Assembly: GCF_033343995.1 (NCBI RefSeq)
Contig: NZ_CP137573.1
Span: 2,761,001 to 2,825,000, forward strand
Length of the DNA: 64,000 nt
Direction of reading: 5' to 3'
DNA from: Streptomyces sp. HUAS YS2
Lineage (GTDB): Bacteria > Actinomycetota > Actinomycetes > Streptomycetales > Streptomycetaceae
Positions 26,698 to 36,046 of the stretch are shown piece after piece. Every line of letters starts with the position of its first letter. The stretch's first letter is position 1. The position numbers were made by a program, and so were the translations under genes. The notes below the pieces were generated by a model. It was given only the letters and a program-made list of their open reading frames with translations, was not told the DNA's origin and ran no database searches.

Positions 26698-27255
26698 ATG
26701 TCCAACGTTTCCCCCTCCGGTCCCCCGATGGCCGCGAGCCCCCTCACCCGCGCGGTGCTCGAGATCGACGAGTACGCCTCCGGTCTCGGCTGGGACCAGC
26801 CGGCCCGTCTCTTCGCGCTCGTCGACACCGCCCGGCTGCGTGCCCGGGAGCCCGGCCTCGCCTCCCAGCTCGGCCTCGACGGCGACGAGGCCGCCGCCCA
26901 GTTCACCCCGATCGAGCAGGACAAGCTGCCCGCCGGGAAGGCCCTGGACGAGTTCCTCGGCACGATCGCCTGGCCCGACGCGGTGGCCGGCTGCGCCCTG
27001 ACCGTGGAGCGGCTGATGCTGCCGCCTTCGGCGGAGGCGTCGGTGCCGGAGGGGCTGAGCGAGAAGCAGCTCGCCAAGTGGGTCGCCGGGCACCCCGACC
27101 GGCAGGAGGTCCGGATGACGGTCGCCGTGCTGCGGGACGGCGCGCGCGAGTCCGCGGTGCGGCTGCGCGCGAAGGACTCCCCGACCGAGGTGCTGACCGG
27201 CGCCGACCTGGTGCCGGGGCTCGCCGAGGCGCTGGCCGCCACCTTCGAGTCCTGA
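26698..27255 (+). CDS. PPA1309-family conserved protein
   Basis: A 185-residue cytoplasmic protein typical of the actinobacterial PPA1309 family (no known function). Conserved features: an N-terminal acidic helix (LTRAVLEIDEYASGLGWDQP), the FLGTIAWPDAVAGCALTVER block and the short AVLRDGARESAVRLR strand region. ATG at 26698 has an AAAGGAGG-GAGG site 10 bases upstream; an earlier in-frame ATG (26689) is too close to that site. In many actinobacteria it lies next to the UPF0182 and PDZ-Lon genes, as here. I cannot assign a role. Confidence 0.85.
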   Translation: MSNVSPSGPPMAASPLTRAVLEIDEYASGLGWDQPARLFALVDTARLRAREPGLASQLGLDGDEAAAQFTPIEQDKLPAGKALDEFLGTIAWPDAVAGCALTVERLMLPPSAEASVPEGLSEKQLAKWVAGHPDRQEVRMTVAVLRDGARESAVRLRAKDSPTEVLTGADLVPGLAEALAATFES

Positions 27256-27303
27256 CGGCCGTGGGGCCCGTCCCTGCCTGCCCTTGGGGTCCGCGCTCGG
27301 CGG

Positions 27304-28392
27304 TCAGCCCTTGGCGCAGGCGGGCAGGCCCTTGGTCTCACCCTTGCGGAGCTTCTCCAGGGACTTCGTCGCGTCGTCGATGGTGTCCACCTTGATGAGG
27401 GTGAGGCCGTCCGGGGTGTCCGCCGCGGCGGAGGCGCAGTTCTCGGCCGGCGTGAGGAAGTACCGGGCGCCGGCGTTCCGGGCGCCGACGAGCTTCATCT
27501 CGATGCCGCCGATCGGGCCGACCTTGCCCTTGTCGTCGATGGTGCCGGTGCCCGCGATGAACTTCCCGTCGGTGAGGCTGCCCGGGGTGAGCTTGTCGAC
27601 GATGCCCAGCGCGAACATCAGTCCGGCGCTGGGGCCGCCGATGTCCGCCAGCTTGATGTCGATGGTGAACGGGAAGACGTGGTCGGTGCCGGCCTGGATG
27701 CCGACGATCGCCCGGTCGTCGTCCTGCGCCTTGGCCGTGGTGATGACGATCTTCCGGGTGACGGTCGGCTCCTTGCGGGCCTTCTCCGCCGCGGCGGCCT
27801 CCTTCGCGGGGACGATCGTGAACTCGACCTTCTGGCCCGGCTTGCGCCGGGTGACCAGCTCGGCCACGTCCCCGGGCTCCTTCACCGGCGTCCCGTCGAC
27901 GGAGCGGATCACGTCGCCGGCGTGCAGCGCGCCCTCGGCGGGGCTGCCCTTCACCACGGTGGCGACGACGACCCGGGAGGTCACCGGGATGTTCAGCTCG
28001 GTGAGCGCCGCGACCTTGGCGCTCTCCTGCGACTGGCTGAACTCCTCGGCGTTCTCCTGGCTCGACTCCTCCTCGGTCTTGCCGTCCGGGTAGAGCGTGT
28101 CGTGCGGGACGACCACGTTGTCGTGGGCCAGCCAGCCGTAGACGGCCTCGACCAGGTTCATCCGGTAGTCCGCACCGGTGACGCGCACCGTCGTCATATT
28201 GAGGTGCCCGGTGGTGGGGTAGGTCTGGTGGCCGGAGATCTGCAGCACCGGCTCGCCGTCCGCCTCGCCCAGGGTGTTGACCGTGGGACCGGGGCTCATC
28301 TCCGAGTACGGCACCGGAAGGATGACGCCCACACAGAGCAGCGAGATCAGGACCAGGGTGGAGGCGAGCATCGTCGCAGTGCGGCGTGGCAT
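27304..28392 (-). CDS. Membrane-anchored PDZ-Lon protease (YlbL-like)
   Basis: A 362-residue protein with one N-terminal membrane anchor (residues 7-27), a PDZ domain (about 140-200, GSPAEGALHAGDVI) and a C-terminal Lon-type protease domain. The Ser-Lys catalytic dyad is intact: S255 in GGPSAGL and K300 in GIEMKLVGA. The topology places the protease outside the membrane. B. subtilis YlbL is related; in actinobacteria the substrate is not known. Convergent with the PPA1309 gene (48-base gap). Confidence 0.9.
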   Translation of the reverse strand: MPRRTATMLASTLVLISLLCVGVILPVPYSEMSPGPTVNTLGEADGEPVLQISGHQTYPTTGHLNMTTVRVTGADYRMNLVEAVYGWLAHDNVVVPHDTLYPDGKTEEESSQENAEEFSQSQESAKVAALTELNIPVTSRVVVATVVKGSPAEGALHAGDVIRSVDGTPVKEPGDVAELVTRRKPGQKVEFTIVPAKEAAAAEKARKEPTVTRKIVITTAKAQDDDRAIVGIQAGTDHVFPFTIDIKLADIGGPSAGLMFALGIVDKLTPGSLTDGKFIAGTGTIDDKGKVGPIGGIEMKLVGARNAGARYFLTPAENCASAAADTPDGLTLIKVDTIDDATKSLEKLRKGETKGLPACAKG

Positions 28393-28479
28393 GGAACGAC
28401 AGTACGGGACCGACCTGTGAGTGCACTGCCCGGGCGGTCCGTACGAGGAGGCCGAAAGGTCGGCCGACCGGAGTATTGG

Positions 28480-28707
28480 CTACTGCGCACGCTGCGCGAG
28501 CGAGGCCTGGGAGGCGGTAGCCGGCTCGCGACGCTCCGTACCGGAATCCTCGCCGCCGTGCGACCGCTCCATGGCGTCCCGGAACCGCGCGTAACCCGCA
28601 AGCTCGGCGACGTCGCCGATCGTGCGGTTCCTCGACGCCCAGCCGGCCCATATCGCCGCGCCGACAACTGCGAAAAGCGGAATCAGCAACCAGGCAAGCG
28701 CTGCCAT
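28480..28707 (-). CDS. Small membrane protein, unknown function
   Basis: A 75-residue protein with one N-terminal membrane helix (residues 3-24, WLLIPLFAVVGAAIWAGW) and a hydrophilic, charged C-terminal half. A strong GGGAGG ribosome site lies 7 bases before the ATG, which supports real translation. Orthologues appear to be common in Streptomyces. It is upstream of the PDZ-Lon gene on the same strand with an 87-base gap. No function known. The 199 bases between it and moaE show no element I can name. Confidence 0.7.
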   Translation of the reverse strand: MAALAWLLIPLFAVVGAAIWAGWASRNRTIGDVAELAGYARFRDAMERSHGGEDSGTERREPATASQASLAQRAQ

Positions 28708-28906
28708 CCCGACCTCCCATCCCCAATGAGCAACCGCAACTGATGGTTAGAGCAGATGATCTTTGAGCAGAGTAGCCATCCGCTGCTTCAACGCTGCTGC
28801 CAGGGGGGCGGTTACGCAAATCGGGGCGTACGACTACAGGTCGTCGGCGCGTCGCTGGACATCACGGGCGAACGGGTAGAGCGCCCGACAGGGCGGTCAC
28901 CCTGCG

Positions 28907-29371
<465 letters not shown>

Positions 29372-29449
29372 GAGGCCATGGTGCCGCACCGCACGGACAT
29401 CCCGGAATAGCGTTTTCGACCGGTGGACCGGCCCGACCGTAGGAGGGTC

Positions 29450-30559
29450 CTACAGGCCGCGCCGCTTGCGCATCTGGCGGACCAGCGCCGCCGTGCCCAG
29501 CAGCGCCACCGTCGCACCTGCCGCACCGGCCGCCGTGGCGTCCTTGCGGCCGAGCCTGCGGCCCGCGACCGTGTGCCGGCCCTCGGCCTCCTCCAGAAGC
29601 GCGGAGAGCACCTCCTCGTTGGTCCAGCGCGGCCGCCACCCCGCGTCGTGCAGCCGGCCGACGCTGACCACCCAGGGGTGCATCGTGTAAGCGAGGTCAC
29701 CGGCCGGTGACGGGGTCAGCCCGATCCGGTGCAGCCGGGCCGCCGCGCCGAGGGCGACCGCGGAGGGCAGCTCCATGCGCCGGATGCCGCTGAGCTCCTC
29801 GACCTCCTCCTGCTCCAGCCAGCCCTCGCAGCCGACCGCCAGCTCGCCGTCGACCTTCTCCAGGGCGGCGTACTCCAGCGCGCTGACCAGGTCCTCGACA
29901 TGGCAGAACTGCCAGGTGGGGCGCGATCCGGCGACGACGAGCAGGCGCGGTGACTCGAAGTAGCGGGTCAGGGCCGTGTCGGTGCCGCCGACCAGGACGG
30001 CGGGGCGGACGACGGTGACGTTGAGCCCGGGGTGGGCGCGGGGAGCCCGGCGGCCCAGGCGCTCGATCTCCAGCAGGTCGCCGACGCCGGTGGCCTCGGC
30101 GGTGGCCCGCAGCTCGGCGTCCTCGGAGAGCGGGATGTCGTTGTCCGGCAGCGCTCCGTAGACCATGGCGGAGGTGCACAGCACGACACGCCGGACGCCC
30201 GCGGCTGCTGCCGCGGTGAGCACCGTCTGCGCCCCGCGCACGTTGTACGCCGTCCGGGCGGCGGAGTCCGACTCCAGGTCGAGGTCGAGGGCGAGGTGCA
30301 CGACGACGTCGGCCCCGCGCAGCTTCTCGGCGATGGCCGGGTCACGCACGTCGAGGATGTGCCACTGCGCCTCGGGCACCTCGCCCCGGCGCTCGTCGAT
30401 CGCGATGACCTGCCTGACCTCCTCCGAGGCCACAAGGCGCCTGGTCAGCAGGTCGCCGACGCCGGTCGCGGCGCCGGTGACCGCGACGACGGGCCCGCGC
30501 GCGGCGGACCGGGTTGAGGGGTTTCGCGCTCCGCGAACCTGAGGATCTGGGGAACTCAC
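29450..30559 (-). CDS. SDR-family NAD(P)-dependent epimerase/dehydrogenase-like protein
   Basis: A 369-residue extended-SDR protein. The Rossmann motif VAVTGAATGVGDLL is near residue 24, followed by DVRDP and the VVHLA block. The active-site region reads CTSAMVYG but the expected YxxxK lysine is not obvious (Y followed by GALP), so catalysis is uncertain. A C-terminal hydrophobic segment (AAGAAGATVALLGTAALV) followed by RKRRGL looks like a membrane anchor. GTG at 30559 has a GGAGA site; the frame is open further to 30655. Upstream and divergent is the zincin-like gene. Confidence 0.8.
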   Translation of the reverse strand: MSSPDPQVRGARNPSTRSAARGPVVAVTGAATGVGDLLTRRLVASEEVRQVIAIDERRGEVPEAQWHILDVRDPAIAEKLRGADVVVHLALDLDLESDSAARTAYNVRGAQTVLTAAAAAGVRRVVLCTSAMVYGALPDNDIPLSEDAELRATAEATGVGDLLEIERLGRRAPRAHPGLNVTVVRPAVLVGGTDTALTRYFESPRLLVVAGSRPTWQFCHVEDLVSALEYAALEKVDGELAVGCEGWLEQEEVEELSGIRRMELPSAVALGAAARLHRIGLTPSPAGDLAYTMHPWVVSVGRLHDAGWRPRWTNEEVLSALLEEAEGRHTVAGRRLGRKDATAAGAAGATVALLGTAALVRQMRKRRGL

Positions 30560-30680
30560 CGGGCGTCTCCAGCGGTTGTCTTCAGTACGTACGCGAATGA
30601 CGCGTACGTACCAGGTGGCGTCCATCCTGCCGCAGGCCGCGAGACGGCGAAGCACTGAGGCCTTATCCGGCCTCGATGTC

Positions 30681-30686
30681 TAGGCT
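30681..30686 (+). promoter_or_regulatory. Possible -10 element of the zincin-Nudix operon
   Basis: TAGGCT in the 191-bp gap between divergent genes, about 65 bases before the GTG start at 30751. No recognisable -35 for the housekeeping sigma factor is seen. Confidence 0.3.
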
Positions 30687-30750
30687 TGGTGGTGTTGTCG
30701 GGCAGTCGCCGCCGGCGGAGTGCCGGCGGCCCTACGAGCCGAGGAAACCC

Positions 30751-32157
30751 GTGAGTGACACCCCATTCGGATTCGGCCTTCCGCCGGAGGAGCCGGAGAA
30801 CGGCGACGAGGGCAAGAAGAAGGACCCCGCCGGAGGTGGTCAGGGTGCTGGCAACCCCTTCGGCTTCGGCGTGCCGGGCGGCGGGGACAACCCGTTCGCC
30901 GCGATGTTCGGCTCCATGAACCCCAACGACCTCGGAGCCGCCTTCCAGCAGCTCGGCCAGATGCTGAGCTACGAGGGCGGTCCCGTGAACTGGGACATGG
31001 CCAAGCAGATCGCCCGCCAGGTGGTCTCGCAGGGCACCGCGGACGGCACCAAGGACGCCAGCGTCGGCCCGGCGGAGAAGTCCGCCGTCGAGGAGGCCGT
31101 GCGCCTGGCCGACCTGTGGCTGGACCAGGTGACCTCGCTGCCGTCCGGGTCGAACACCGCCGTGGCGTGGAGCCGCGCCGAGTGGGTCGAGGCGACGCTG
31201 CCGGCCTGGCAGCAGCTGGTCGACCCGGTCGCGGAGCGGGTCGGCACGGCCATGGGCGACGTGCTGCCCGAGGAGATGCAGGCCATGGCCGGCCCGCTGA
31301 TCGGCATGATGCGCTCCATGGGCGGCGCCATGTTCGGCCAGCAGATCGGGCAGGCCGTCGGCGCGCTGGCCGGCGAGGTCGTCGGCTCGACGGACATCGG
31401 CCTGCCGCTCGGCCCGGCCGGCAAGGCGGCGCTGCTGCCGCTGAACGTCGAGGCGCTCGGCAAGGACCTCAGCATCCCGATGGACGAGGTGCGGCTGTAC
31501 CTGGCCCTGCGCGAGGCCGCCCACCAGCGGCTCTTCGCGCACGTGCCGTGGCTGCGTTCGCACCTGTTCGGCGCGGTCGAGGGCTATGCCCGCGGGATCA
31601 AGGTCGACACCTCCAAGCTGGAGGACGCGGTCGGCAACCTGGACCCGACGCACCCCGAGCAGCTCCAGGAGGCGCTGCAGCAGGGCATGTTCCAGCCGGA
31701 GGACACCCCGGAGCAGAAGGCCGCCCTGGCCCGGCTCGAGACGGCGCTCGCGCTGGTCGAGGGCTGGGTGGACGCGGTGGTGCACGAGGCCGCGAAGTCG
31801 CGGCTGACCTCGGCGGACGCGCTGCGCGAGACGCTGCGCCGGCGCCGGGCCTCCGGCGGGCCCGCCGAGCAGACCTTCGCCACGCTGATCGGCCTGGAGC
31901 TGCGTCCGCGCCGGCTGCGGGACGCCTCGCGGCTGTGGGCCTCGCTGACCGACGCGCGCGGCGTGGACGGCCGTGACGAGCTGTGGAGCCACCCGGACAT
32001 GCTGCCGACGGCGTCCGACCTGGACGACCCGGACGGCTTCGTGCACCGCGAGCACCTCGACTTCTCGGAGCTGGACAAGATGCTCGGCGAGGCCGCCGGG
32101 GGCCGCCCCGAGGACGAGGGCAAGGGCGACGAGGGCAAGGACGACCAGGGCAAGTGA
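30751..32157 (+). CDS. Zincin-like metallopeptidase family protein (DUF2342)
   Basis: A 468-residue protein of the actinobacterial DUF2342 family, which has a zincin-like fold. The N-terminus is Gly/Pro/Phe rich with repeated PFGFG, then helical. The candidate metal region is LREAAHQRLFAHVPWL (about residues 252-267), where a strict HExxH is replaced. Further conserved parts are EGWVDAVVHEAAKSRL and RPRRLRDASRLW near the C-terminus. Proteolytic activity has not been shown to my knowledge. GTG at 30751 has GAGG upstream. The stop overlaps the Nudix start by 4 bases, forming an operon. Confidence 0.8.
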   Translation: MSDTPFGFGLPPEEPENGDEGKKKDPAGGGQGAGNPFGFGVPGGGDNPFAAMFGSMNPNDLGAAFQQLGQMLSYEGGPVNWDMAKQIARQVVSQGTADGTKDASVGPAEKSAVEEAVRLADLWLDQVTSLPSGSNTAVAWSRAEWVEATLPAWQQLVDPVAERVGTAMGDVLPEEMQAMAGPLIGMMRSMGGAMFGQQIGQAVGALAGEVVGSTDIGLPLGPAGKAALLPLNVEALGKDLSIPMDEVRLYLALREAAHQRLFAHVPWLRSHLFGAVEGYARGIKVDTSKLEDAVGNLDPTHPEQLQEALQQGMFQPEDTPEQKAALARLETALALVEGWVDAVVHEAAKSRLTSADALRETLRRRRASGGPAEQTFATLIGLELRPRRLRDASRLWASLTDARGVDGRDELWSHPDMLPTASDLDDPDGFVHREHLDFSELDKMLGEAAGGRPEDEGKGDEGKDDQGK

Positions 32158-32687
32158 CTCTGCACGACGACGCGGTCCTCGTACTGAAGACGTACGAGCC
32201 GGACGGGGACCAGCAGCAGCTGCGCGAGGTCTATCTCGACCATCTGGCGGCCCACCCCGACGGCATGTACAAGCCCTGCTCGGCCGGTCACCTCACCAGC
32301 AGCGCGCTGGTGATCGACCCGTCTCGGGGCCGGGTGCTGCTGACGCTGCACAAGAAGCTGGGCATGTGGCTGCAGATGGGCGGTCACTGCGAGCCGGGTG
32401 ACGCGACGGTGGCCGACGCGGCGCTGCGCGAGGCGACGGAGGAGTCCGGCATCGCCGGTCTGACGCTGCTGCCGGGCGGGCCGGTGCGGCTCGACCGGCA
32501 CCCGATCCCGCCGCCCTGCCACTGGCACCTGGACGTGCAGTACGCGGCGCTGGCCCCGGCCGGCGCGGTGGCGGAGATCAGCGAGGAGTCGCTGGACCTG
32601 CGCTGGTTCGCGTACGACGAGGTCGCGGGCGTGGCGGACACGTCCGTGGTCCGGCTGACGGAGGGCACGCTCGCCCGGCTGGCCTAG
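32154..32687 (+). CDS. Nudix hydrolase
   Basis: A 177-residue Nudix protein, coupled to the preceding gene by a GTGA overlap. The Nudix box is present in a variant form: GHCEPGD, then eight residues, then REATEESGI, so the first Glu is Asp and the spacing is one longer than the canonical GX5EX7REUXEEXGU. The metal-binding REUXEE part is intact. Such variants exist in actinobacterial Nudix proteins. The substrate is unknown. A bidirectional hairpin follows. Confidence 0.85.
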   Translation: MTLHDDAVLVLKTYEPDGDQQQLREVYLDHLAAHPDGMYKPCSAGHLTSSALVIDPSRGRVLLTLHKKLGMWLQMGGHCEPGDATVADAALREATEESGIAGLTLLPGGPVRLDRHPIPPPCHWHLDVQYAALAPAGAVAEISEESLDLRWFAYDEVAGVADTSVVRLTEGTLARLA

Positions 32688-32693
32688 GAGCGG

Positions 32694-32727
32694 GTAAGGG
32701 GCGGTCGCCGTGGCGACCGCCCCTTAC
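32694..32727. terminator. Bidirectional terminator between the Nudix gene and the AIM24 cluster
   Basis: Perfect 16-bp inverted repeat (32694-32709 with 32712-32727) in a 68-bp gap between convergent genes, followed on the plus strand by TTCTGTGATT. Confidence 0.85.
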
Positions 32728-32755
32728 TTCTGTGATTCGTGTCCTGCTACGGCAC

Positions 32756-33511
32756 TCAGTTCCAGGCGTTGTTCTGGTTCTGGGCGTGCGAGCCGTGCTG
32801 GCCGGCGCCGAACTGGGCGGCGATGCCCTGCCCGATGGCGGCGTTCTGCGGCGGCATCACCTCGCTGGGCTGGACGAGGGCGAAGCCCTGTCCGAGGAAG
32901 CTGAGTTCCCAGCCCTCGCCGGTGTTGCCGCGGCGGCGCATGACGCTGCTGTTGACCGTCTGCGCCTGCATCTGCACCCGCAGCCCGGTGGACCAGGCGA
33001 CGATCGCGTCCGCGTCGACGTTGACGTACTTGTCCGGCGTGACCTGCATCATCAGCGGCTGACCGGAGGTCATCAGGGCGACCTTGCCGCGGCCGGAGAT
33101 GTTGAGCTGGTACTTGCCGGAGCCGGAGATGCCGTACTGGCTGTCCACGGCGATGACCTCGGTGTGCAGGGTGGAGTCCAGTGCCAGCACATAGGCGCTG
33201 TCGACGGTCATGCCCTCCTGCTCGACCTCCACGACGTGGACGTGCTGGGCGAGGTTGGCGAAGTAGACCGTGCCCTGGCCGGAGCACCGCATGAGGTCGA
33301 GTCCCTCACCCGTGCGGGCACGGGCCCGGCGCTGCGAGGACGTCTGGTACTCGCCGTCGAAGTCGATCAGGCCCTGGTACGCGACCATGGCGCCCTTGCG
33401 GGCCAGGACGTCGTCCTGACCGGTCAGGGCGACCCGCAGCAGCTGCGGGTTCTGCATGACGTACCGGTCCTGGCTCTGCTGCTCGCCGTGGTTGAAAAGC
33501 GCGCTCTGCAT
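32756..33511 (-). CDS. AIM24-family protein, copy 3 of 3
   Basis: A 251-residue AIM24/DUF124-family beta-rich protein. Family landmarks: ARKGAMVAYQG near the start, MRCSGQGTVYFAN, the ALDSTL block, GSGKYQLNISGRGKVAL and the final GWELSFLGQGFALVQPSE. There is no signal peptide. The C-terminal tail is Gln/Asn/Ala rich. Yeast Aim24 affects mitochondrial inner-membrane organisation; the bacterial function is unknown. It is the last of three consecutive AIM24 genes on the minus strand, 19 bases after the second, so they form an operon. A GGGGAGCGAG site precedes the ATG. Confidence 0.87.
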   Translation of the reverse strand: MQSALFNHGEQQSQDRYVMQNPQLLRVALTGQDDVLARKGAMVAYQGLIDFDGEYQTSSQRRARARTGEGLDLMRCSGQGTVYFANLAQHVHVVEVEQEGMTVDSAYVLALDSTLHTEVIAVDSQYGISGSGKYQLNISGRGKVALMTSGQPLMMQVTPDKYVNVDADAIVAWSTGLRVQMQAQTVNSSVMRRRGNTGEGWELSFLGQGFALVQPSEVMPPQNAAIGQGIAAQFGAGQHGSHAQNQNNAWN

Positions 33512-33530
33512 GGTGTGTTCTCGCTCCCCC

Positions 33531-34211
33531 TCAGCCCCGGATCCGCAGGCGGTCGGTGCTGTCCTCGCTCGGCTGCACGACGACGATCCCCTGGCCGGAG
33601 AACGCCATCTGGTACGCCTCGCCGCTGCCCCGCCCGATGAGGGAGGAGGCCTTGAAGCTGCGCTTGCCCTTGACCTTGAGCGCCGGCGACCAGGCGACGA
33701 GCGCGTCCGGGTCGACGTACGTCTCGTCCTCGCCGCGGCCGCAGTCGACGACGATCGGGGTGCCGCGCGAGGTCAGGGCGACCCAGCCGGTACCGGCGAT
33801 CTCGACGTTGAACAGGCCCTGTCCGGCGAACTTGGCCAGGCCCTTGACCCGCTCGACGCCCCACTGGAGGTGGGCGTCGAAGGCGAGGACGTTGGAGCCG
33901 TTGACGGACAGCGAGTCGTTCTGAAGGTTGATCACGACGACGTCCGCGCCGTAGTCGGCGAGGTAGAGCAGTCCGTCGCCGGAGCACTTCATGACGGGCG
34001 CGCCCTCGCCGGTGGCCCACTGCTGGGCGACCTGGCGGACGGCGGGCGGGTTGGGCTCGTAGGTGATGAAGCCCTCGTAGGCCACCATCGAGCCGGTCCG
34101 GGCGTACAGGTCCTGGCCGGAGGCCATGGCGACCTTGAGCATGGTGCGGCCGTGGTTCTCCATCCGGGCCGCAATGGGGGTCGGGGCGTAGCCCGCGAGT
34201 TGCTGGTTCAT
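33531..34211 (-). CDS. AIM24-family protein, copy 2 of 3
   Basis: A 226-residue AIM24-family protein with the same ordered landmarks as its neighbours: YARTGSMVAYEG, MKCSGDGLLYLADYG, VLAFDAHLQW, KFAGQGLFNVEIAGTGWVAL and GEAYQMAFSGQGIVVVQPSE. ATG at 34211 is preferred over the longer frame start because GGGAG lies 9 bases before it and the family begins here. It starts 13 bases after the TerD-AIM24 gene stop. Sequence divergence from the third copy is large, so the paralogues are old rather than recent duplicates. Confidence 0.87.
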   Translation of the reverse strand: MNQQLAGYAPTPIAARMENHGRTMLKVAMASGQDLYARTGSMVAYEGFITYEPNPPAVRQVAQQWATGEGAPVMKCSGDGLLYLADYGADVVVINLQNDSLSVNGSNVLAFDAHLQWGVERVKGLAKFAGQGLFNVEIAGTGWVALTSRGTPIVVDCGRGEDETYVDPDALVAWSPALKVKGKRSFKASSLIGRGSGEAYQMAFSGQGIVVVQPSEDSTDRLRIRG

Positions 34212-34224
34212 GGTTCGGGCTCCC

Positions 34225-35877
34225 TCAGACCTCGTACGGCTGGACGACGATGAAGTTGCCGGGCGCACCCCGGAACTGGAGGTTCACCGTCTCGCCGCTG
34301 TGTCCCGGGTACGCGTTGCGGCGCAGCCGGACCTGGCTGGAGAGGATCACCTGGGCCGCGGACGACCAGGCGACGACCGCGTTGCAGTCGGCGAAGGTGG
34401 TCGGCGTGACCGGCAGGACGACGGGGATGCCGTGGGTCTTCACGACGACCGTGCCGGTACCCGTGAACTGCATGGTGAACAGGGCCCCGCCGGGGATGCC
34501 GTGGCCTTCGATGCGGCGGACCTCGTGCTGCAGGGACTCGTCGAACGCGAGGACGTTCTCGGCGGAGACGCAGATGCCGTCGCCCTGCAGCTCGATGGAG
34601 TGCAGGTGCGCGGCGTCCTCGGCGAGGAAGACCTGGCCGCGGCCGGTGCAGCGCATCAACTGCATCTCCTGGCCGGTGGCGTTGCCGACGATCCGGCCGG
34701 CGAAACCGGCGCCCTTGTGGCTGAAGTCGACCTTGCCCTGGTACATGACCATGCTGCCCTGGCGGGCGAGCACCGGGACGCCGCCCATGGCGAGGTCGAC
34801 CCGCATGAGCTGCTGGTTCTGCGGCGTCCAGCGGGTGCCGGTGGCGGTCTCCCGGTACGGGGCGAGCGCGGCGGCGAGACCGGGTCCGGAGGCCGCCGGG
34901 ACACCCTGCGGAACCCCCATGCCGGGCTGGGGCATGCCGGGCTGGGGCATGCCGGGCTGGGGCATGCCGGGCTGGGGCATGCCGGGCTGCGGCATGCCGG
35001 CCGGCGGCTGACCGTACGGGGCCTGGCCCGGGACCTGGCCGGGAATCTGCCCCGGGACCTGGCCGTACGGCTGCGGAGGCTGGCCGTACGGGGACGGCGC
35101 GGCCGGAGCCGGCGGGGCGAGCGGGGCGGCGATGGTCGGCTGCGCGTACACCGGCTGGGCCGGCGGCTGCGGAGCCGCGGGCGCCGGCGGCGCGGCCGGG
35201 GCTCCGAAGCCCGGCGCGGGCTGCGGGACCTGGGGCGCGGTGGGCGCGGGCGGGGCCGCGGGAGCGCCGAACGCGGGCGGCGCGGCGCCCTGCGGGGGCG
35301 GGGCGAAGCCGGGGGTGGCGGCCGGAGCCTGCTGCGCGGCGGGCTGCTCCTCGGCGACCTCGCCGCCGAAGTTCTTCAGGAGGGCGTCGAGTCCGCCGTC
35401 GAAGCCCTGGCCGACGGCGGCGAACCGCCAGACGTCCTTCAGGTAGAAGTCGCCCAGCATCACGGCGCGCTCGGTGGAGAACTCCGCGCCGGTGAAGGCG
35501 TACCGGACGACCTCTTCGCCGCCCGCGACGATCCGGATGTAGCCGGGGCCGATCTGGCTCATCTGGCCGGCGCCGTCGAGGGTCGCGGTGAAGGACAGTT
35601 TGTGGATGTTCGCCGGAATGCGGTCCAGCGTGACGCGGAAGGACTCGGTGTCGCCGGACTGCGCGCCGAGCAGTTGGATGGACTCCTCGGGCGACTTGGG
35701 CTGGTTGAAGAAGATGAAGTACCGGTCGTCCGAAAGCTGTTCGTCGGCATCGAGGCCGAAGCAGCTGATGTCGAAGGTCAGCCCGGGCGCGGCGATCTGC
35801 ACACCCACGTACAGATCGGTCCCCGGTGTCAGATCACTGATCTTGGCCTTGTGGCCGCGTTGGAATTCCCTGGCCAT
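34225..35877 (-). CDS. TerD-AIM24 fusion protein
   Basis: A 550-residue two-domain protein. Residues 1-175 are a TerD domain: FDISCFGLDADEQLSDDRYFIFFNQP contributes calcium-site acidic residues, then ERAVMLGDFYLKDVWRF and GQGFDGGL follow. Residues about 176-340 are a Pro/Ala/Gln linker with five tandem MPQPG units. Residues about 345-550 are an AIM24 domain (LARQGSMVMYQG; MRCTGRGQVFLAED; FTGTGTVVVK). First gene of the three-gene AIM24 operon. TerD proteins are linked to tellurite and phage/stress phenotypes; how that relates to AIM24 is not known. Start ATG at 35877 is supported by the TerD N-terminus. The 169 bases upstream show nothing definite. Confidence 0.88.
   Translation of the reverse strand: MAREFQRGHKAKISDLTPGTDLYVGVQIAAPGLTFDISCFGLDADEQLSDDRYFIFFNQPKSPEESIQLLGAQSGDTESFRVTLDRIPANIHKLSFTATLDGAGQMSQIGPGYIRIVAGGEEVVRYAFTGAEFSTERAVMLGDFYLKDVWRFAAVGQGFDGGLDALLKNFGGEVAEEQPAAQQAPAATPGFAPPPQGAAPPAFGAPAAPPAPTAPQVPQPAPGFGAPAAPPAPAAPQPPAQPVYAQPTIAAPLAPPAPAAPSPYGQPPQPYGQVPGQIPGQVPGQAPYGQPPAGMPQPGMPQPGMPQPGMPQPGMPQPGMGVPQGVPAASGPGLAAALAPYRETATGTRWTPQNQQLMRVDLAMGGVPVLARQGSMVMYQGKVDFSHKGAGFAGRIVGNATGQEMQLMRCTGRGQVFLAEDAAHLHSIELQGDGICVSAENVLAFDESLQHEVRRIEGHGIPGGALFTMQFTGTGTVVVKTHGIPVVLPVTPTTFADCNAVVAWSSAAQVILSSQVRLRRNAYPGHSGETVNLQFRGAPGNFIVVQPYEV
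34919..34993. repeat. 15-bp tandem repeat encoding MPQPG units
   Basis: Five head-to-tail copies of ATGCCGGGCTGGGGC (plus-strand reading; the last copy has one C for G), coding for the repeated pentapeptide in the linker of the TerD-AIM24 protein. Four copies are identical, which points to recent slippage. Confidence 0.9.
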
Positions 35878-36046
35878 GCGTAACGACCGTCCCCCATCCC
35901 GAAATGTGAATGCGTCGCGCCAGGCTAACCGCTGCGTACGCCTTTGAGCCAAGCCGGGACGGATTCGGTACAGGATTGACGAGTGCGGTGATCTTGCGGT
36001 GATCCGGTGATGAACTCGCGGCACCGGACTTCGGGCTCCCGCGCCG

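Noticed and set aside
29404..29430. SigR-type promoter near moaE
   Set aside because: GGAAT is followed after 18 bases by ACC, and it points away from moaE.
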